A stretch of 36,561 nucleotides of DNA from JAAYCU01 sp964642815 (GCA_964642815.1 CAZXSA010000015.1:1-36561), one strand, 5' to 3'; positions 8,166 through 17,080 are shown, counted from the stretch's first letter. Program-made: numbers and translations. Notes: generated by a model not told the origin, from the sequence alone.

Positions 8166-9748
8166 GGGGCCCCTCCGCGCCGGCCGTTGGCGGCGCCCCG
8201 CGGTGGTCGGCCCTCGCCCCGTCCGGCAACTCCCGCCTGCGGAATCGAGGCGGACGGAGCGGCGGCGGCCGCCAGGGGCGGACCGTGCAGAATCCGCTCG
8301 CCAGGCTCCAGGCCGCTGATGATCTGCACCATCTTGTTGTTGTTCAGCCCGATCTTCACCGGCCGGGCCTCGACCTGGCCATTCTTGAACACGTGGACAT
8401 GCGGTTGATTGTCGATGCGCAATACGCAATGCATCGGCACATAAACCACGTCCGCGAAGTGCTCGACAAGAATTTCCGCGCGGCAACTCATGCCCGTGCG
8501 TAATCCTCGTTCGCTACCTTCCAGATGAATCAACGTGGTATATATCTTCAGGTCCGGATTAAGAAACATACTCTGGGCATCGGGCAACGGGGCAATGCTG
8601 GCCACCTCCCCGCGAAACATGCGGCCGGGGACCGCGTCCACCGTGATGGTGGCCGGCAAACCCAGTTGCACCTTGTCGAGGTTGGATTCATGCACCTTGA
8701 TCTCGGCCATCATGGCGTCCGCGGTGGGCAGATAGATCAGCTCCTCGCGCTCGCGGACCACCTGCCCTTCGTCCAACGGCTCCTGGTTGCCGCGCCAACT
8801 GCCCTTGGCGCTGGTGGCGTAAATGACCATGCCGTCGATGGGGGCGCGGATTTTGGTTTTTTCGATCTGCTGATCGATCTTGGCCAGCTTGCCCTTCTGC
8901 TGATCAAACTCCATCTGCTTGGCCTTGAGGTCCGCATCGGCCTGCTTGATGTCGGCCTGGGCCTTGCGGTTGACGCGATCCAAAGCCATGCGGGTCTGCT
9001 CGACGTTGCTCTGCAACTGGTCCAAAGTCCGCTTGTAGGTGAAGTTCTCGAGCAGGTTCAGATTGGCGACGGCCAGTTCATGGTTCAGCTCGGCCCGGTT
9101 CCTCGTCAACCGATCGGCCTCCAGCTCGGTCTGCGAAATGTACTTCTCCGCGAAAAGCGTCTCCGACCACTTGTATTTTTCCGTCGCTCGTTCGAGTTCT
9201 TCCTTGGCCAGCGTGATGTTCGAGCGGGCCTCCATCAGTAGGTTTTTGTATTCACCCTCCTGATATTGAGTCACATCCTCCTGGGCGAATCGATAATCGA
9301 GTTCCGCCTTGGCGATGTCGCTCTGCGCCTGGCTCTTGGCCACCGCCAACGTTTCCTCGGCCCCGATCAGGGCGGCCTCGGCGTTTTGAACCTGGATCAA
9401 CTGATCGACGCGATTGTCCTGCAGGGTGCTGGCATCCAGCTCGACCAGCAAGTCCCCCTTTTTGACAAGTTCACCTTCCTCAATCAGATAAATAATGGTG
9501 GTCTGGCCTTCGACCTCGCTTTTGATAATCACCTGCTCGCGGGCCCGGATCGTGCCCGATTCGGCGACGCTGATGGTCAGGGCCCCGCGCTCGACGGTGA
9601 AGGTCAACGGATTAGCCCCGGCGCCTCCCCCGGGGCGCATCCATTTCCAGATCACGAATCCGGCGCTGAGCAGAACCAGAGCGCCAACCAGCAACCCCCA
9701 CCCCCATGAGGGGAGGCGTTTTCGAGTGGATTGACTACTTAGGGTCAT
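8162..9748 (-). CDS. HlyD/MacA-family periplasmic adaptor
   Basis: Periplasmic adaptor that links the ABC permease to the outer-membrane factor. It has 528 residues. A signal anchor spans about 17-36; a lipoyl half-motif follows (VIIKSEVEGQTTIIYL and EEGELVKKGDLLVELD, about 73-105); a long alpha-hairpin coiled coil occupies about 107-320; then come the return lipoyl strand TKIRAPIDGMVIYA and beta-barrel/membrane-proximal domains. The C-terminal ~40 residues are Ala/Pro/Gly/Arg-rich, an unusual low-complexity tail. The start at ATG 9748 has AAGGG a few bases upstream and overlaps the end of the outer-membrane factor gene by 14 bp. The frame is open upstream to 9841 but lies inside that gene. 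The hairpin is longer than in E. coli MacA, which fits a long periplasmic reach. Confidence 0.9.
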   Translation of the reverse strand: MTLSSQSTRKRLPSWGWGLLVGALVLLSAGFVIWKWMRPGGGAGANPLTFTVERGALTISVAESGTIRAREQVIIKSEVEGQTTIIYLIEEGELVKKGDLLVELDASTLQDNRVDQLIQVQNAEAALIGAEETLAVAKSQAQSDIAKAELDYRFAQEDVTQYQEGEYKNLLMEARSNITLAKEELERATEKYKWSETLFAEKYISQTELEADRLTRNRAELNHELAVANLNLLENFTYKRTLDQLQSNVEQTRMALDRVNRKAQADIKQADADLKAKQMEFDQQKGKLAKIDQQIEKTKIRAPIDGMVIYATSAKGSWRGNQEPLDEGQVVREREELIYLPTADAMMAEIKVHESNLDKVQLGLPATITVDAVPGRMFRGEVASIAPLPDAQSMFLNPDLKIYTTLIHLEGSERGLRTGMSCRAEILVEHFADVVYVPMHCVLRIDNQPHVHVFKNGQVEARPVKIGLNNNKMVQIISGLEPGERILHGPPLAAAAAPSASIPQAGVAGRGEGRPPRGAANGRRGGAP

Positions 9749-11642
9749 TCGACATCCCTTCGGGTACATATTCCTTCCACAGGCCGGTTTCGTCGACTTG
9801 CAATAACCCGAGGTCTCTTTGCAAGGCCCACTCGGCCACACGATACTGTACGAGCGCCGCGGTCAAGGCGTTCTGGGCGGAAATCAAGGCCTCCTGGGCC
9901 TCCAACAGGTCACGCACCTGGGCCCGCCCGGCCTGGAGAAACAAATCCGTACTCTGTACCCGCCGTTGGGCCAAGCGCGCCGCCTCCGCCTGGATTCGAA
10001 CGCTCTCCCGCGATTCGAGCAAACGACGCAAATGGTCGCGGATTTCCAGCTTGATTTGATCCTCGAGTTCCTGATAATCGCGGATCGTTTGCTCCATGAC
10101 GATCAAGCTGTTGCGATAGAGATTACGCTCGGCGGTCCGCTCCAGCGGCAGGTCCAGGCCGACCAATGCCGAATAGCGGCCTTCGTTGAACCGCATCCGC
10201 GCATCCGGACTTGCCGCGGAACCTAACTGGCGGCGTTCGCCGATCGAACCGCTACCCAGCAGGGTAAGATCCGCCCGCAAGGCATCGGCGGCGACGGCTA
10301 CCTTTCGCTGGGTGTCATCCACCCGGCCCCGGGCCACCCGCAGATCCAAGCGATTCTCCAAAGCGAGCGTAATCGCCCGGGTTTCCTCCATTTCGAGCGG
10401 CCCGGCCTGTTCCGGACTCGGTGGGATCACCGTGGCCGGAGCGTCCGCGGGCAAAGCCTCCTCCTCGTCAGCGGGCTGGCTCTGAGGCGTCATCATATGC
10501 CGCAACGTCTCGTTAAGCTTCTCGACGGCCGTGTTGTCCAATTCGATGGCCGCATCCGTGGGCAAACCCAGCAAAATCTTGAATTCGTCCAATCGCCGCT
10601 TGTAACCCTCCTGAGCAACGATCCACCGGTTACGAGCCCGCAATTCGTTCTGCCGGGCCTGATCCACCTGAATGCCCGGTAGCAGCCCGGCCTCGGCCTT
10701 GCGACGAATGCCCCGCGTTGAAATCAAGAGGCGTTCGTAGTTGTCCTCCGCGTTTTTCCATTGGTCGAGCTGCTGCAAGACGGAGAGATATTCGCTGGCG
10801 ATGTTCACCGCGAATACCCGCTTGTAACGCTCGAACAGATAGATCGCATAAACGACATCCCGCTCCGCCTGGGTCAGCGGCTCCGTCACCACGAAACGCT
10901 CCGAGCCGCGCAGAAGCGGTATGGAAATGCTTCCATCGGCGTACACCCCCCGCGACGAGGCCCGGTCCTGAGTCAACAGATTCACCAGATCCAGACCGAT
11001 CAGCCCGGTAAGCGTCATACCGTTTTTCAACCGCTTGGTCAGTTGCAGCACGCCTTTGCTCTGCATCTGGGTGACTTCCTGCCGGTCGGTGTCCCCCTTG
11101 TCATTGATCACCACTTCTTCCTCAAGGTCGGTCTGAAGCAGCGATTCGGCCAGCCCGGCCCAGGTGAAGCGAAAGAAATCCTGCTCCAAGTCGAGCGCCA
11201 GGGCGGCTTGATACACCTGTTCCTTGCGGGTCTGATACGTGCGATTGTTCCGGGCGGCGATCTGCAGGGCCTCCAGCAGGGTGAGACGCAAGGGAGAGAC
11301 CGTGGAGGGAAAATCTTCCGGGGCTTGAGTCGGCTCGGTTAAATAATCCTTGTCCGGCCAATGCTGGGACGGTGGCAGGTCCGCGGTCCCCAACGAGGCG
11401 GGGTCGGCGTAAACCAATTGCTGATCGATCAGCAGACGACGGCGAAGCGTATCCGCCGGCCGATCGATCGAATACGATTCCGTCCGCCCCAGTACCTGCC
11501 GGCTGGTGTTCCGCGCGATTTGATAGGCCGTCTGATCGGCCTCCTTGCGATAAAACGTCGCCGGGTTACAGCCTGATGCACATACTATCGCCCCGCCGAC
11601 GAGCAGGCCGTAAATCATACGTCCCTTGTTTGTCATGTTCAT
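9735..11642 (-). CDS. TolC-family outer-membrane efflux protein, lipoprotein-like
   Basis: A 635-residue outer-membrane factor, first gene of the efflux operon. The N-terminus MNMTNKGRMIYGLLVGGA leads into VCASGC, a slightly degenerate lipobox that suggests acylation at Cys25. Two OEP repeats follow: one around LTLLEALQIAARNNRTYQTR (about 120-390) and the second around EETRAITLALENRLDLRVARGR (about 425-620), each with the long helical pairs of the TolC channel. They are joined by an acidic/Pro-rich insert (DEEEALPADAPATVIPPSPE). GGAG seven bases before the ATG supports the start. The next gene overlaps by 14 bp. TolC genes usually follow or lie apart from the pump genes, so the leading position is mildly unusual. 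Confidence 0.88.
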   Translation of the reverse strand: MNMTNKGRMIYGLLVGGAIVCASGCNPATFYRKEADQTAYQIARNTSRQVLGRTESYSIDRPADTLRRRLLIDQQLVYADPASLGTADLPPSQHWPDKDYLTEPTQAPEDFPSTVSPLRLTLLEALQIAARNNRTYQTRKEQVYQAALALDLEQDFFRFTWAGLAESLLQTDLEEEVVINDKGDTDRQEVTQMQSKGVLQLTKRLKNGMTLTGLIGLDLVNLLTQDRASSRGVYADGSISIPLLRGSERFVVTEPLTQAERDVVYAIYLFERYKRVFAVNIASEYLSVLQQLDQWKNAEDNYERLLISTRGIRRKAEAGLLPGIQVDQARQNELRARNRWIVAQEGYKRRLDEFKILLGLPTDAAIELDNTAVEKLNETLRHMMTPQSQPADEEEALPADAPATVIPPSPEQAGPLEMEETRAITLALENRLDLRVARGRVDDTQRKVAVAADALRADLTLLGSGSIGERRQLGSAASPDARMRFNEGRYSALVGLDLPLERTAERNLYRNSLIVMEQTIRDYQELEDQIKLEIRDHLRRLLESRESVRIQAEAARLAQRRVQSTDLFLQAGRAQVRDLLEAQEALISAQNALTAALVQYRVAEWALQRDLGLLQVDETGLWKEYVPEGMSNDPK

Positions 11643-11982
11643 CCGCCTGCTCCATGCGTAAGCTGATGAGGTCTCTTCGTCGCCGGAAAAAAATCAAGAG
11701 CATCTACCCAGGTTGGTCGGTCTACGATTCCGATTGCATTCCAGGCACATGGCCCTCCGCCGCGGCGGACGGGAGCCGCCGATCGGCGCATTCGACTTGC
11801 ATCGAACGGATATCGCCGACCGGGTCGCGGGGCCGCCGATAGTGTAACCGAAAACGCGGGATTATCCATAGCCGCTCGGCCGGCTCGGTGGTACAATCGC
11901 GCCGCCTGAACACCATACGGGTGTTCGGTAATATCCGGCCATCACGAACACGTTTACACCCATCCATGAGGAGACTTTGGTA
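11643..11982. other. divergent intergenic region, efflux operon / GH95-like gene
   Basis: About 340 bp without a convincing gene. It should carry promoters for the minus-strand efflux operon and the plus-strand hydrolase. A TACAAT hexamer at 11892-11897 could be a -10 element for the hydrolase, but no good -35 is seen. The inverted repeat listed separately lies just downstream of it. Confidence 0.4.
11908..11926. promoter_or_regulatory. 19-bp inverted repeat, possible operator of the GH95-like gene
   Basis: GAACACC-atacg-GGTGTTC: perfect 7-bp arms with a 5-bp spacer, 57 bp before the ATG of the hydrolase and 11 bp after a TACAAT hexamer. The size and spacing are like operators of LacI- or GntR-type regulators, or it could form a leader hairpin. 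Binding is inferred. Confidence 0.45.
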
Positions 11983-14361
11983 ATGTCCCGATCAAACCCA
12001 CCGGCGAGGATGATTATCGGCGCGATCCTAAGCCTGTCGGCTCCGTTCGCTTATTCGGCCGAAACCGTGGTGGATGCCTTCGTCAGGGCGGGCCGGCACC
12101 CCTTGCGCATGGACAAACCAGCCCCCGCTTTCTTTGAAGGCGCCGTGCTGGGCAACGGAGCCTTGGGGGTGACGGTTTGCCCGCGACCCGATGCGGTCAT
12201 GCTCCACTTCGGGCATAACGCCGTTTGGGACATTCGCCTTGCGGAAGAAAATAAAGACAAACTCTTGCCCTTCGAGCAAATCTGGGAAAGAGTCAAGCGG
12301 GACACGCCTGAGGACCAGGCCTGGTTCTCCGAGTACTGCCGGATGGCCCGCGAGAATTACAGGAAACCCTATCCGCGTCCATGGCCCTGCGGCACGGTCA
12401 TATTCGGTCTCGACCGCCGACTGGCCGAAGTCCTCGGCCATCGGGTGAACATCGATACCGGGATATGCGAAGTCTTTTTTCTCATGGATACAAAAACCGT
12501 TACCTTGGAAATCTTCACGGACATGGGCGCGGACCGCGTCTGGATGCGTATGAAGGACGCGGCCGGGCAACCCATCGCCGCCCCGTTTAACCGTCTGCGT
12601 CTCATGCCCGAGCAAGGCGAGATGGCCACCAAGGAACATGCCGCCGAAGACACCCTGACCTTTCGACAAGTCCTCCCGGTACTCGGCGAGCGGCGGGAAA
12701 AAGACGAGGCCCTGCGTTTGTCCGTGCGGATCGCCGGGCGGGTAACGCCGCGATATGCGCCCAGCGAACCTTTTGTCGCCTGTATCCAGTTGGATCATGG
12801 GCCGGCGACGCGCATCCCCGACCAGATCGCCGAAGTGCCGCAACCCACGCCGGAGAATTACCAGGCGGCAAGCAAAGCCGGCCGCTCCGCGTGGAAAGAA
12901 TATTGGGAACGCGCGGGCGTCGAACTCGACGACGATCTATTAGAGCGTACCTGGTATCACAACATGTACTTTCTGAACTGCTCGGTGCGGCCGGGAGTCA
13001 CCTGCCCCGGACTGTTCGCCAACTGGAGCTACAAAAACATCGGCACCGCCTGGCACGGCGATTATCATTTCAATTACAACATTCAACAGCCCTTCTGGGT
13101 CACGTTTTCCGCCAATCAGCTTGAAAAACATCTGCCCTATGTGGATCTCGTGCATTTCATCCTGCCGGTCAGTCAAGGCTGGGCCCGGGAGTCTTACCAG
13201 CTTCCCGGCGCGTTTTTCCCGCACTCGGCCTATCCGGTCGAGATGACCATGATGCCTTATCCGGTTCCGATTTGGGGCGCGGAAGTCTGCGAGACCCCCT
13301 GGACGGTCCAAAGTCTCTGGTGGCATTATTTGTATTCGATGGATAAGGATTACCTGCGCGAACGGGCCTTCGGGCCGATACGCGAGGCCGTTCTTTTTCT
13401 CAACGCCTACATGCGCCGAGCCGAGGCGCGCGGCCCGCAATGGAAGGACGACAAATTCCACATTTATCCCACCGTGGTTCCGGAATTGTACGGGCTCAAG
13501 CCCGACCCGCGATTCTGTTCCGACTGTATCGTCGATCTGGCCCTCACGAAGTTCGTGTTTCGCGCCTATCTGGAAGCATGTCGGCTACTCAATCGGCAGG
13601 AACAGGAAGCGGATCTGATGCGCGATGTGGCCGAAATCCTCGCGCATTTTCCCGATTATCCCACGGCCGAAAGCCAACGGGGAACCGTCTTTGTCTCGGT
13701 TCCCGGCGAAAGCCCCGAACAGGTGTACAACGCGCCGACCTCGCTGGTGCCGGTATTTCCAGGTGAGGATATCGGCCTGCATTCATCGCCCGACGAGTTG
13801 CGCATGGCCATCAATACCTGGAAAAATCAACAGAACGAGGGAGGGAACGATCTGGTCTTTCTCAACCTGCAGGGAGCCCGGCTCGGCCAATTGGATTTGG
13901 AACGTTTCAAACGCCAGATAAACTATTGCCTGCTGCCGAACGGCACCTGCACCAACCGGGTCCTGCAAGCCGGCGGCCGATACCAGGATGCCACCGATTT
14001 CGATTTCATGGCCGGCATGGGTAATTGGTTCGAGAACTTCTCCCTGCCGGTCGTGGTCAACGAATGTCTGCTGCAAGGTTATACCGGCCACCTGCGTCTG
14101 TTCCCCAACTGGCCCATGGATAAGACGGCGGGTTTCCACCAACTCCGGGCGGTGGGTGCTTTTCTGGTCAGCGCCCGGTGCTCGCGGGGCCGGGTCGAAT
14201 GGGTCCGGGTCGAGGCGGAAGTCGGAGGCCCGCTCAAGCTGATCAACCCCTGGTCGGCGCCGGCTCAGGTAACCCGCTCCGGCAAAACCGTTACGCTAAA
14301 CGGTGATCTTCTGGAATTGCAGACCCAGCCCGGTGAAATCATTCTTTTCCGCTCTGAGTAG
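11983..14361 (+). CDS. exported GH95-like (clan GH-L type) glycoside hydrolase
   Basis: A 792-residue protein. ATG at 11983 is chosen because GAGGAGA lies eight bases upstream; a TTG six bases earlier is too close to that site. Signal peptide about residues 1-26 (MIIGAILSLSAPFAYSA). The N-terminal beta domain carries PAPAFFEGAVLGNGALGV (46-63), resembling the entry motif of GH95 alpha-L-fucosidases and related proteins. The catalytic (alpha/alpha)6 region has CPGLFANWSY followed by WHGDYHFNYNIQQPFW, with Asn364 and Asn366 in the place of the GH95 NxN pair that positions the catalytic water. A beta-rich C-terminal domain ends the protein. It may be a fucosidase, an alpha-galactosidase or a related uncharacterised family; the specificity is not readable. 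It is divergent from the efflux operon. Confidence 0.7.
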   Translation: MSRSNPPARMIIGAILSLSAPFAYSAETVVDAFVRAGRHPLRMDKPAPAFFEGAVLGNGALGVTVCPRPDAVMLHFGHNAVWDIRLAEENKDKLLPFEQIWERVKRDTPEDQAWFSEYCRMARENYRKPYPRPWPCGTVIFGLDRRLAEVLGHRVNIDTGICEVFFLMDTKTVTLEIFTDMGADRVWMRMKDAAGQPIAAPFNRLRLMPEQGEMATKEHAAEDTLTFRQVLPVLGERREKDEALRLSVRIAGRVTPRYAPSEPFVACIQLDHGPATRIPDQIAEVPQPTPENYQAASKAGRSAWKEYWERAGVELDDDLLERTWYHNMYFLNCSVRPGVTCPGLFANWSYKNIGTAWHGDYHFNYNIQQPFWVTFSANQLEKHLPYVDLVHFILPVSQGWARESYQLPGAFFPHSAYPVEMTMMPYPVPIWGAEVCETPWTVQSLWWHYLYSMDKDYLRERAFGPIREAVLFLNAYMRRAEARGPQWKDDKFHIYPTVVPELYGLKPDPRFCSDCIVDLALTKFVFRAYLEACRLLNRQEQEADLMRDVAEILAHFPDYPTAESQRGTVFVSVPGESPEQVYNAPTSLVPVFPGEDIGLHSSPDELRMAINTWKNQQNEGGNDLVFLNLQGARLGQLDLERFKRQINYCLLPNGTCTNRVLQAGGRYQDATDFDFMAGMGNWFENFSLPVVVNECLLQGYTGHLRLFPNWPMDKTAGFHQLRAVGAFLVSARCSRGRVEWVRVEAEVGGPLKLINPWSAPAQVTRSGKTVTLNGDLLELQTQPGEIILFRSE

Positions 14362-14430
14362 CGTGGCTGATTCACCAAGCCTGTCGCCGGCGCACCATGA
14401 CGGAGCAATAGAAGAGGAGAAACGTCACGG

Positions 14431-14529
14431 ATGAGCGGGCTACGGCTTACCCTACAATCTCAAAAAGTGGCCCCAATGGTCGAATTGTCCTCCTGTCTTG
14501 TTGAGACCAACCCCAGACAGCGCCCCTGA
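14431..14529 (+). CDS. possible short ORF, 32 residues
   Basis: ATG at 14431 is preceded by AGAGGAGA about ten bases upstream and opens a 32-codon frame ending TGA at 14527-14529 (product begins MSGLRLTLQSQKVAPM). The composition is not protein-like in any recognisable way and no partner is evident. It may be chance or a leader peptide; low certainty. Confidence 0.15.
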   Translation: MSGLRLTLQSQKVAPMVELSSCLVETNPRQRP

Positions 14530-14589
14530 TCATCTGCATCGGTCAGGCATCCGATCAATCGAGTGATGGCTATGTGTTAAAATTTTATT

Positions 14590-14601
14590 GATAATATTAT
14601 C
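14590..14601. promoter_or_regulatory. 12-bp perfect palindrome upstream of the ATPase gene
   Basis: GATAATATTATC reads the same on both strands and lies in the AT-rich patch about 100 bp before the ATPase start. Its centre is about 42 bp from the centre of the second palindrome at 14629-14647, roughly four helical turns, so both could be bound on the same face of the DNA. Function is inferred. Confidence 0.3.
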
Positions 14602-14628
14602 TTTTATGCAAATCTATCATTTAGAAAA

Positions 14629-14647
14629 TCTAACAGATGATGTTAGA
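14629..14647. promoter_or_regulatory. inverted repeat TCTAACA-N5-TGTTAGA, possible operator
   Basis: Perfect 7-bp arms around GATGA, 50 bp before the ATPase start. Weaker dyad symmetry continues outward (ATCATTT on the left, AAATGAC on the right), giving an imperfect repeat over about 50 bp. It could be a repressor site for the ATPase gene or a recombination/attachment-like remnant. Confidence 0.4.
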
Positions 14648-14696
14648 ATATCCAACAAATGACGATACTTAATGGTGATATTTGTGGAGAACTTGT

Positions 14697-15971
14697 ATGT
14701 ATCCTCGCCATATTACTAACAAACTGCTGGCGGCGCTGAAGGATACTCCGGTCGTTGTTTTGCATGGATCCCGCCAAACCGGCAAGAGCACCTTGGTCCG
14801 CCAGATAGCGGCCGAGGCTCACCCGGCGACCTATCTGACCATGGATCAGGCCAGCGTGCTGGCTGCGGCCAAAAGTGATCCGGTGGGGTTTTTGGCTGAG
14901 CACGAGGGGGCGGTCGTTCTTGATGAGATCCAGCGTGTCCCCGAGTTGATTCTGGCGATCAAAGCCGCAGTGGACCGGGATCGTCGCCCAGGGCGTTTCC
15001 TGCTGACCGGTTCAGCACATGTCCTGCACCTCCCCAAACTCGCCGACTCGTTGGCCGGGCGCATGGAGGTCCATACCTTATGGACGCTCTCGCAAGGGGA
15101 AATGATGGGATGTCGCGAGGGTTTTTTAGATGCCGTCTTCGCCGACCAATTCTCTTCCTGGCCCGGGTCAGCCAACGAGAATCCCGAATCATCAAGAAGA
15201 GATTGGTCGCAGCGAATCCTTGCGGGTGGATATCCCGAGGCGGTTGGGCGAAAAAACCAGGAGCGACGGCGGCAGTGGTTTGAATCCTACATCAACTCCG
15301 TCCTGATCCGCGATGTGAGGGATCTGTCCAACATTGCCGGTCTCACCGACCTGCCTCGGTTGATGACGGCGATCGCCGGGCGGGCCGGTGGTCTGCTAAA
15401 CTATGCCGAGCTTGGCCGTGATGTCGGCTTGAACAACATGACCGTCAAGCGTTATCTGGCGCTGATGCGGGCCACGTTTATCATACAGACCGTGCAACCC
15501 TGGTATACCAATCGCATCAAGCGTATCGTTAAGTCCGAAAAGCTCTATCTGGGGGATACGGGTCTGCTGGCCCACCTGCTCGACGTCACTCCTGATCGGT
15601 TCATATCGGATCGGAAATTGGCCGGCCTGCTGCTGGAGAATTTCGTTGTCCTTGAACTATTCAAACAGGTCTCCTGGAGCAGGACGCGGCCGACCATTTG
15701 GCATTTCAGAGATCATCAAGGCCACGAGGTGGACATGGTTCTGGAAGATGCCGGCGGAAGGAAGATTGTCGGTATCGAGGTCAAGTCCAAAATGACTTTG
15801 GATACCGATGATTACCACGGCCTGCGTATACTGGCGGAAGCCGCTGGCGAGCGGTTTCATCGTGGGATACTGCTCTATTGCGGTTCGGAGATGATCCCTT
15901 TCGGCCGGAATCTTTACGCTCTTCCGGTTGAAGGGCTGTGGAGGCTGGGAACTCAGTCAACGCGGCCATGA
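14697..15971 (+). CDS. AAA-type ATPase with C-terminal DUF4143 domain
   Basis: A 424-residue protein of the widespread AAA_14/DUF4143 family. Start ATG 14697, with GGAG eight bases upstream; the frame begins slightly earlier at a TTG. Walker A GSRQTGKST is at 24-32, Walker B VVLDEIQR at 73-80, and sensor-1 LLTGSAH at 102-108. The C-terminal half (about 195-400) contains GRDVGLNNMTVKRYLALM, a helix-turn-helix-like stretch, then the DUF4143 nuclease-like fold segment HEVDMVLEDAGGRKIVGIEVKS, which resembles PD-(D/E)xK geometry (E..D..ExK). The family is scattered among bacteria and archaea by transfer and its biochemical role is not established; toxin-antitoxin or defence roles have been suggested without proof. 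It stands alone between unrelated genes after an AT-rich leader. Confidence 0.88.
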   Translation: MYPRHITNKLLAALKDTPVVVLHGSRQTGKSTLVRQIAAEAHPATYLTMDQASVLAAAKSDPVGFLAEHEGAVVLDEIQRVPELILAIKAAVDRDRRPGRFLLTGSAHVLHLPKLADSLAGRMEVHTLWTLSQGEMMGCREGFLDAVFADQFSSWPGSANENPESSRRDWSQRILAGGYPEAVGRKNQERRRQWFESYINSVLIRDVRDLSNIAGLTDLPRLMTAIAGRAGGLLNYAELGRDVGLNNMTVKRYLALMRATFIIQTVQPWYTNRIKRIVKSEKLYLGDTGLLAHLLDVTPDRFISDRKLAGLLLENFVVLELFKQVSWSRTRPTIWHFRDHQGHEVDMVLEDAGGRKIVGIEVKSKMTLDTDDYHGLRILAEAAGERFHRGILLYCGSEMIPFGRNLYALPVEGLWRLGTQSTRP

Positions 15972-16036
15972 TGTTCGGTAATGTACAACGGCAACGAGCA
16001 ATAATGGACTCATCGATGGAAGAGGAAACCGAGTAC

Positions 16037-17080
16037 TTATAATTTATTCTGATTGACAAATGCATCAATCAGGGCAATGGCGTTTTCAATCGGAACGCCC
16101 GGCAGGATGGCTTTGGCCGGGGCCATGACGTAGCCGCCCCCCGCGGCCATGTGCGTAAGACAGGTCCGCACTTCGCGGCGTACATCCTCCACGCTGCCGG
16201 CCTGCAGGGTGTATTGCGTGCTGATCCCGCCCATCAGGCAAATATCCTTGCCGAAGCTTCGTTTCAATTCGAGGATATCCATTGCCTCCGGCTGAATCGG
16301 CTGAAGAAAGTCCACGCCGACCTCGATCAGGTCCGGTATAATCGGCTGGACATGTCCGCACGAGTGCAGATAAAACCGCTTGCCCCCCCGATGAATCCTC
16401 TCCGCGAAGCGAACCAGGTGCGGTTTGATGAACCGCCGCCAATGCTCCGGGCTGATCAGCAGGCTTCTCTGGGTGCCATAGTCTTCACTGAAACCGATGG
16501 CATCAATCCGATCGCCATAGTTTTTCAGCAGATGATCGATGACGCCCAGGCAAAGGGCCTCTAACCGATCAAGAAGTTCATCAACGAAGTCGGGAGACAG
16601 GATCAGGTCCATCAGGATGTTTTCCATGGTGCGCATGAACCAGGTGCGTTCCCAAAACATGGATCCCAATTGCACGATTTTGAACCGCTCGGCATGGGTT
16701 TCGAGCCAGGAATCAAGATGCTTGAAATGCTCGGCGGTGGTCAGATCGGGAAATGTGTAATTCTTCAGACTCGGTTCCGTAAGGGCCGGCCGCTGTATGT
16801 ACCAGGCGGCCTTTCCGTAGCGAATATGGGCGCCAAATTCATCAATAAACCCGTCGCCTTGGTCCGCGGCATGCAGAGAGAGAATCTCCGTCATGGCCGT
16901 ATAACTGCCCGCGAAAGTCCTGGTGCCGTCGGCGGGTCCGATGAAACATTCCGGCCCGTAGTGGGCGGCCAGCGGCGGCACCATCGCCTTATCCACCCAG
17001 ATGTAATAGGGACATACTTCCGGCTCCTCGAATCGCGCGGTTTGGTAGACGACGTCTCGAGGCTTAATCGCGATACTCAT
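16037..17080 (-). CDS. uroporphyrinogen decarboxylase-like / methyltransferase-like (UROD superfamily)
   Basis: A 347-residue protein of the URO-D/MtaA/CmuA superfamily, not a housekeeping HemE. ATG 17080 has AGAGG six bases upstream; the frame is open to 17254 without similarity. The C-terminal half carries FYLHSCGHVQPIIPDLIEVG (residues 237-255): the HxCG motif seen in zinc-dependent corrinoid:CoM methyltransferases such as MtaA/CmuA, followed by VDFLQPIQPEAMD, which is the family's active-site strand. The N-terminal Arg-rich substrate motif of true HemE is not seen. In planctomycetes and related groups many such paralogues sit next to sugar-metabolism genes; here it faces an SDR/Gfo pair. 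No corrinoid protein is adjacent. Activity unknown. Confidence 0.8.
   Translation of the reverse strand: MSIAIKPRDVVYQTARFEEPEVCPYYIWVDKAMVPPLAAHYGPECFIGPADGTRTFAGSYTAMTEILSLHAADQGDGFIDEFGAHIRYGKAAWYIQRPALTEPSLKNYTFPDLTTAEHFKHLDSWLETHAERFKIVQLGSMFWERTWFMRTMENILMDLILSPDFVDELLDRLEALCLGVIDHLLKNYGDRIDAIGFSEDYGTQRSLLISPEHWRRFIKPHLVRFAERIHRGGKRFYLHSCGHVQPIIPDLIEVGVDFLQPIQPEAMDILELKRSFGKDICLMGGISTQYTLQAGSVEDVRREVRTCLTHMAAGGGYVMAPAKAILPGVPIENAIALIDAFVNQNKL

Larger units (their letters stand above)
14362..14696. other. intergenic region with AT-rich segment
   Basis: 335 bp between the GH95-like gene and the ATPase gene. The first half has normal composition; from about 14572 to 14690 the sequence is strikingly AT-rich against the GC-rich surroundings and contains two palindromes (listed separately). 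No insertion-sequence ends, tRNA or clear terminator was recognised. The change of composition suggests acquired DNA or a strong promoter/operator region. Confidence 0.5.

Noticed and set aside
8166..8486. N-terminal extension of the ABC ATPase frame by 107 codons.
   Set aside because: It lies inside the adaptor gene, is low-complexity Arg/Gly/Ala sequence and would displace the ATGA overlap start.
14455..14490. The sequence around AAAAAGTGGCCCCAATGG as a remnant of an insertion-sequence end.
   Set aside because: No matching inverted end, target duplication or transposase remnant was found nearby.
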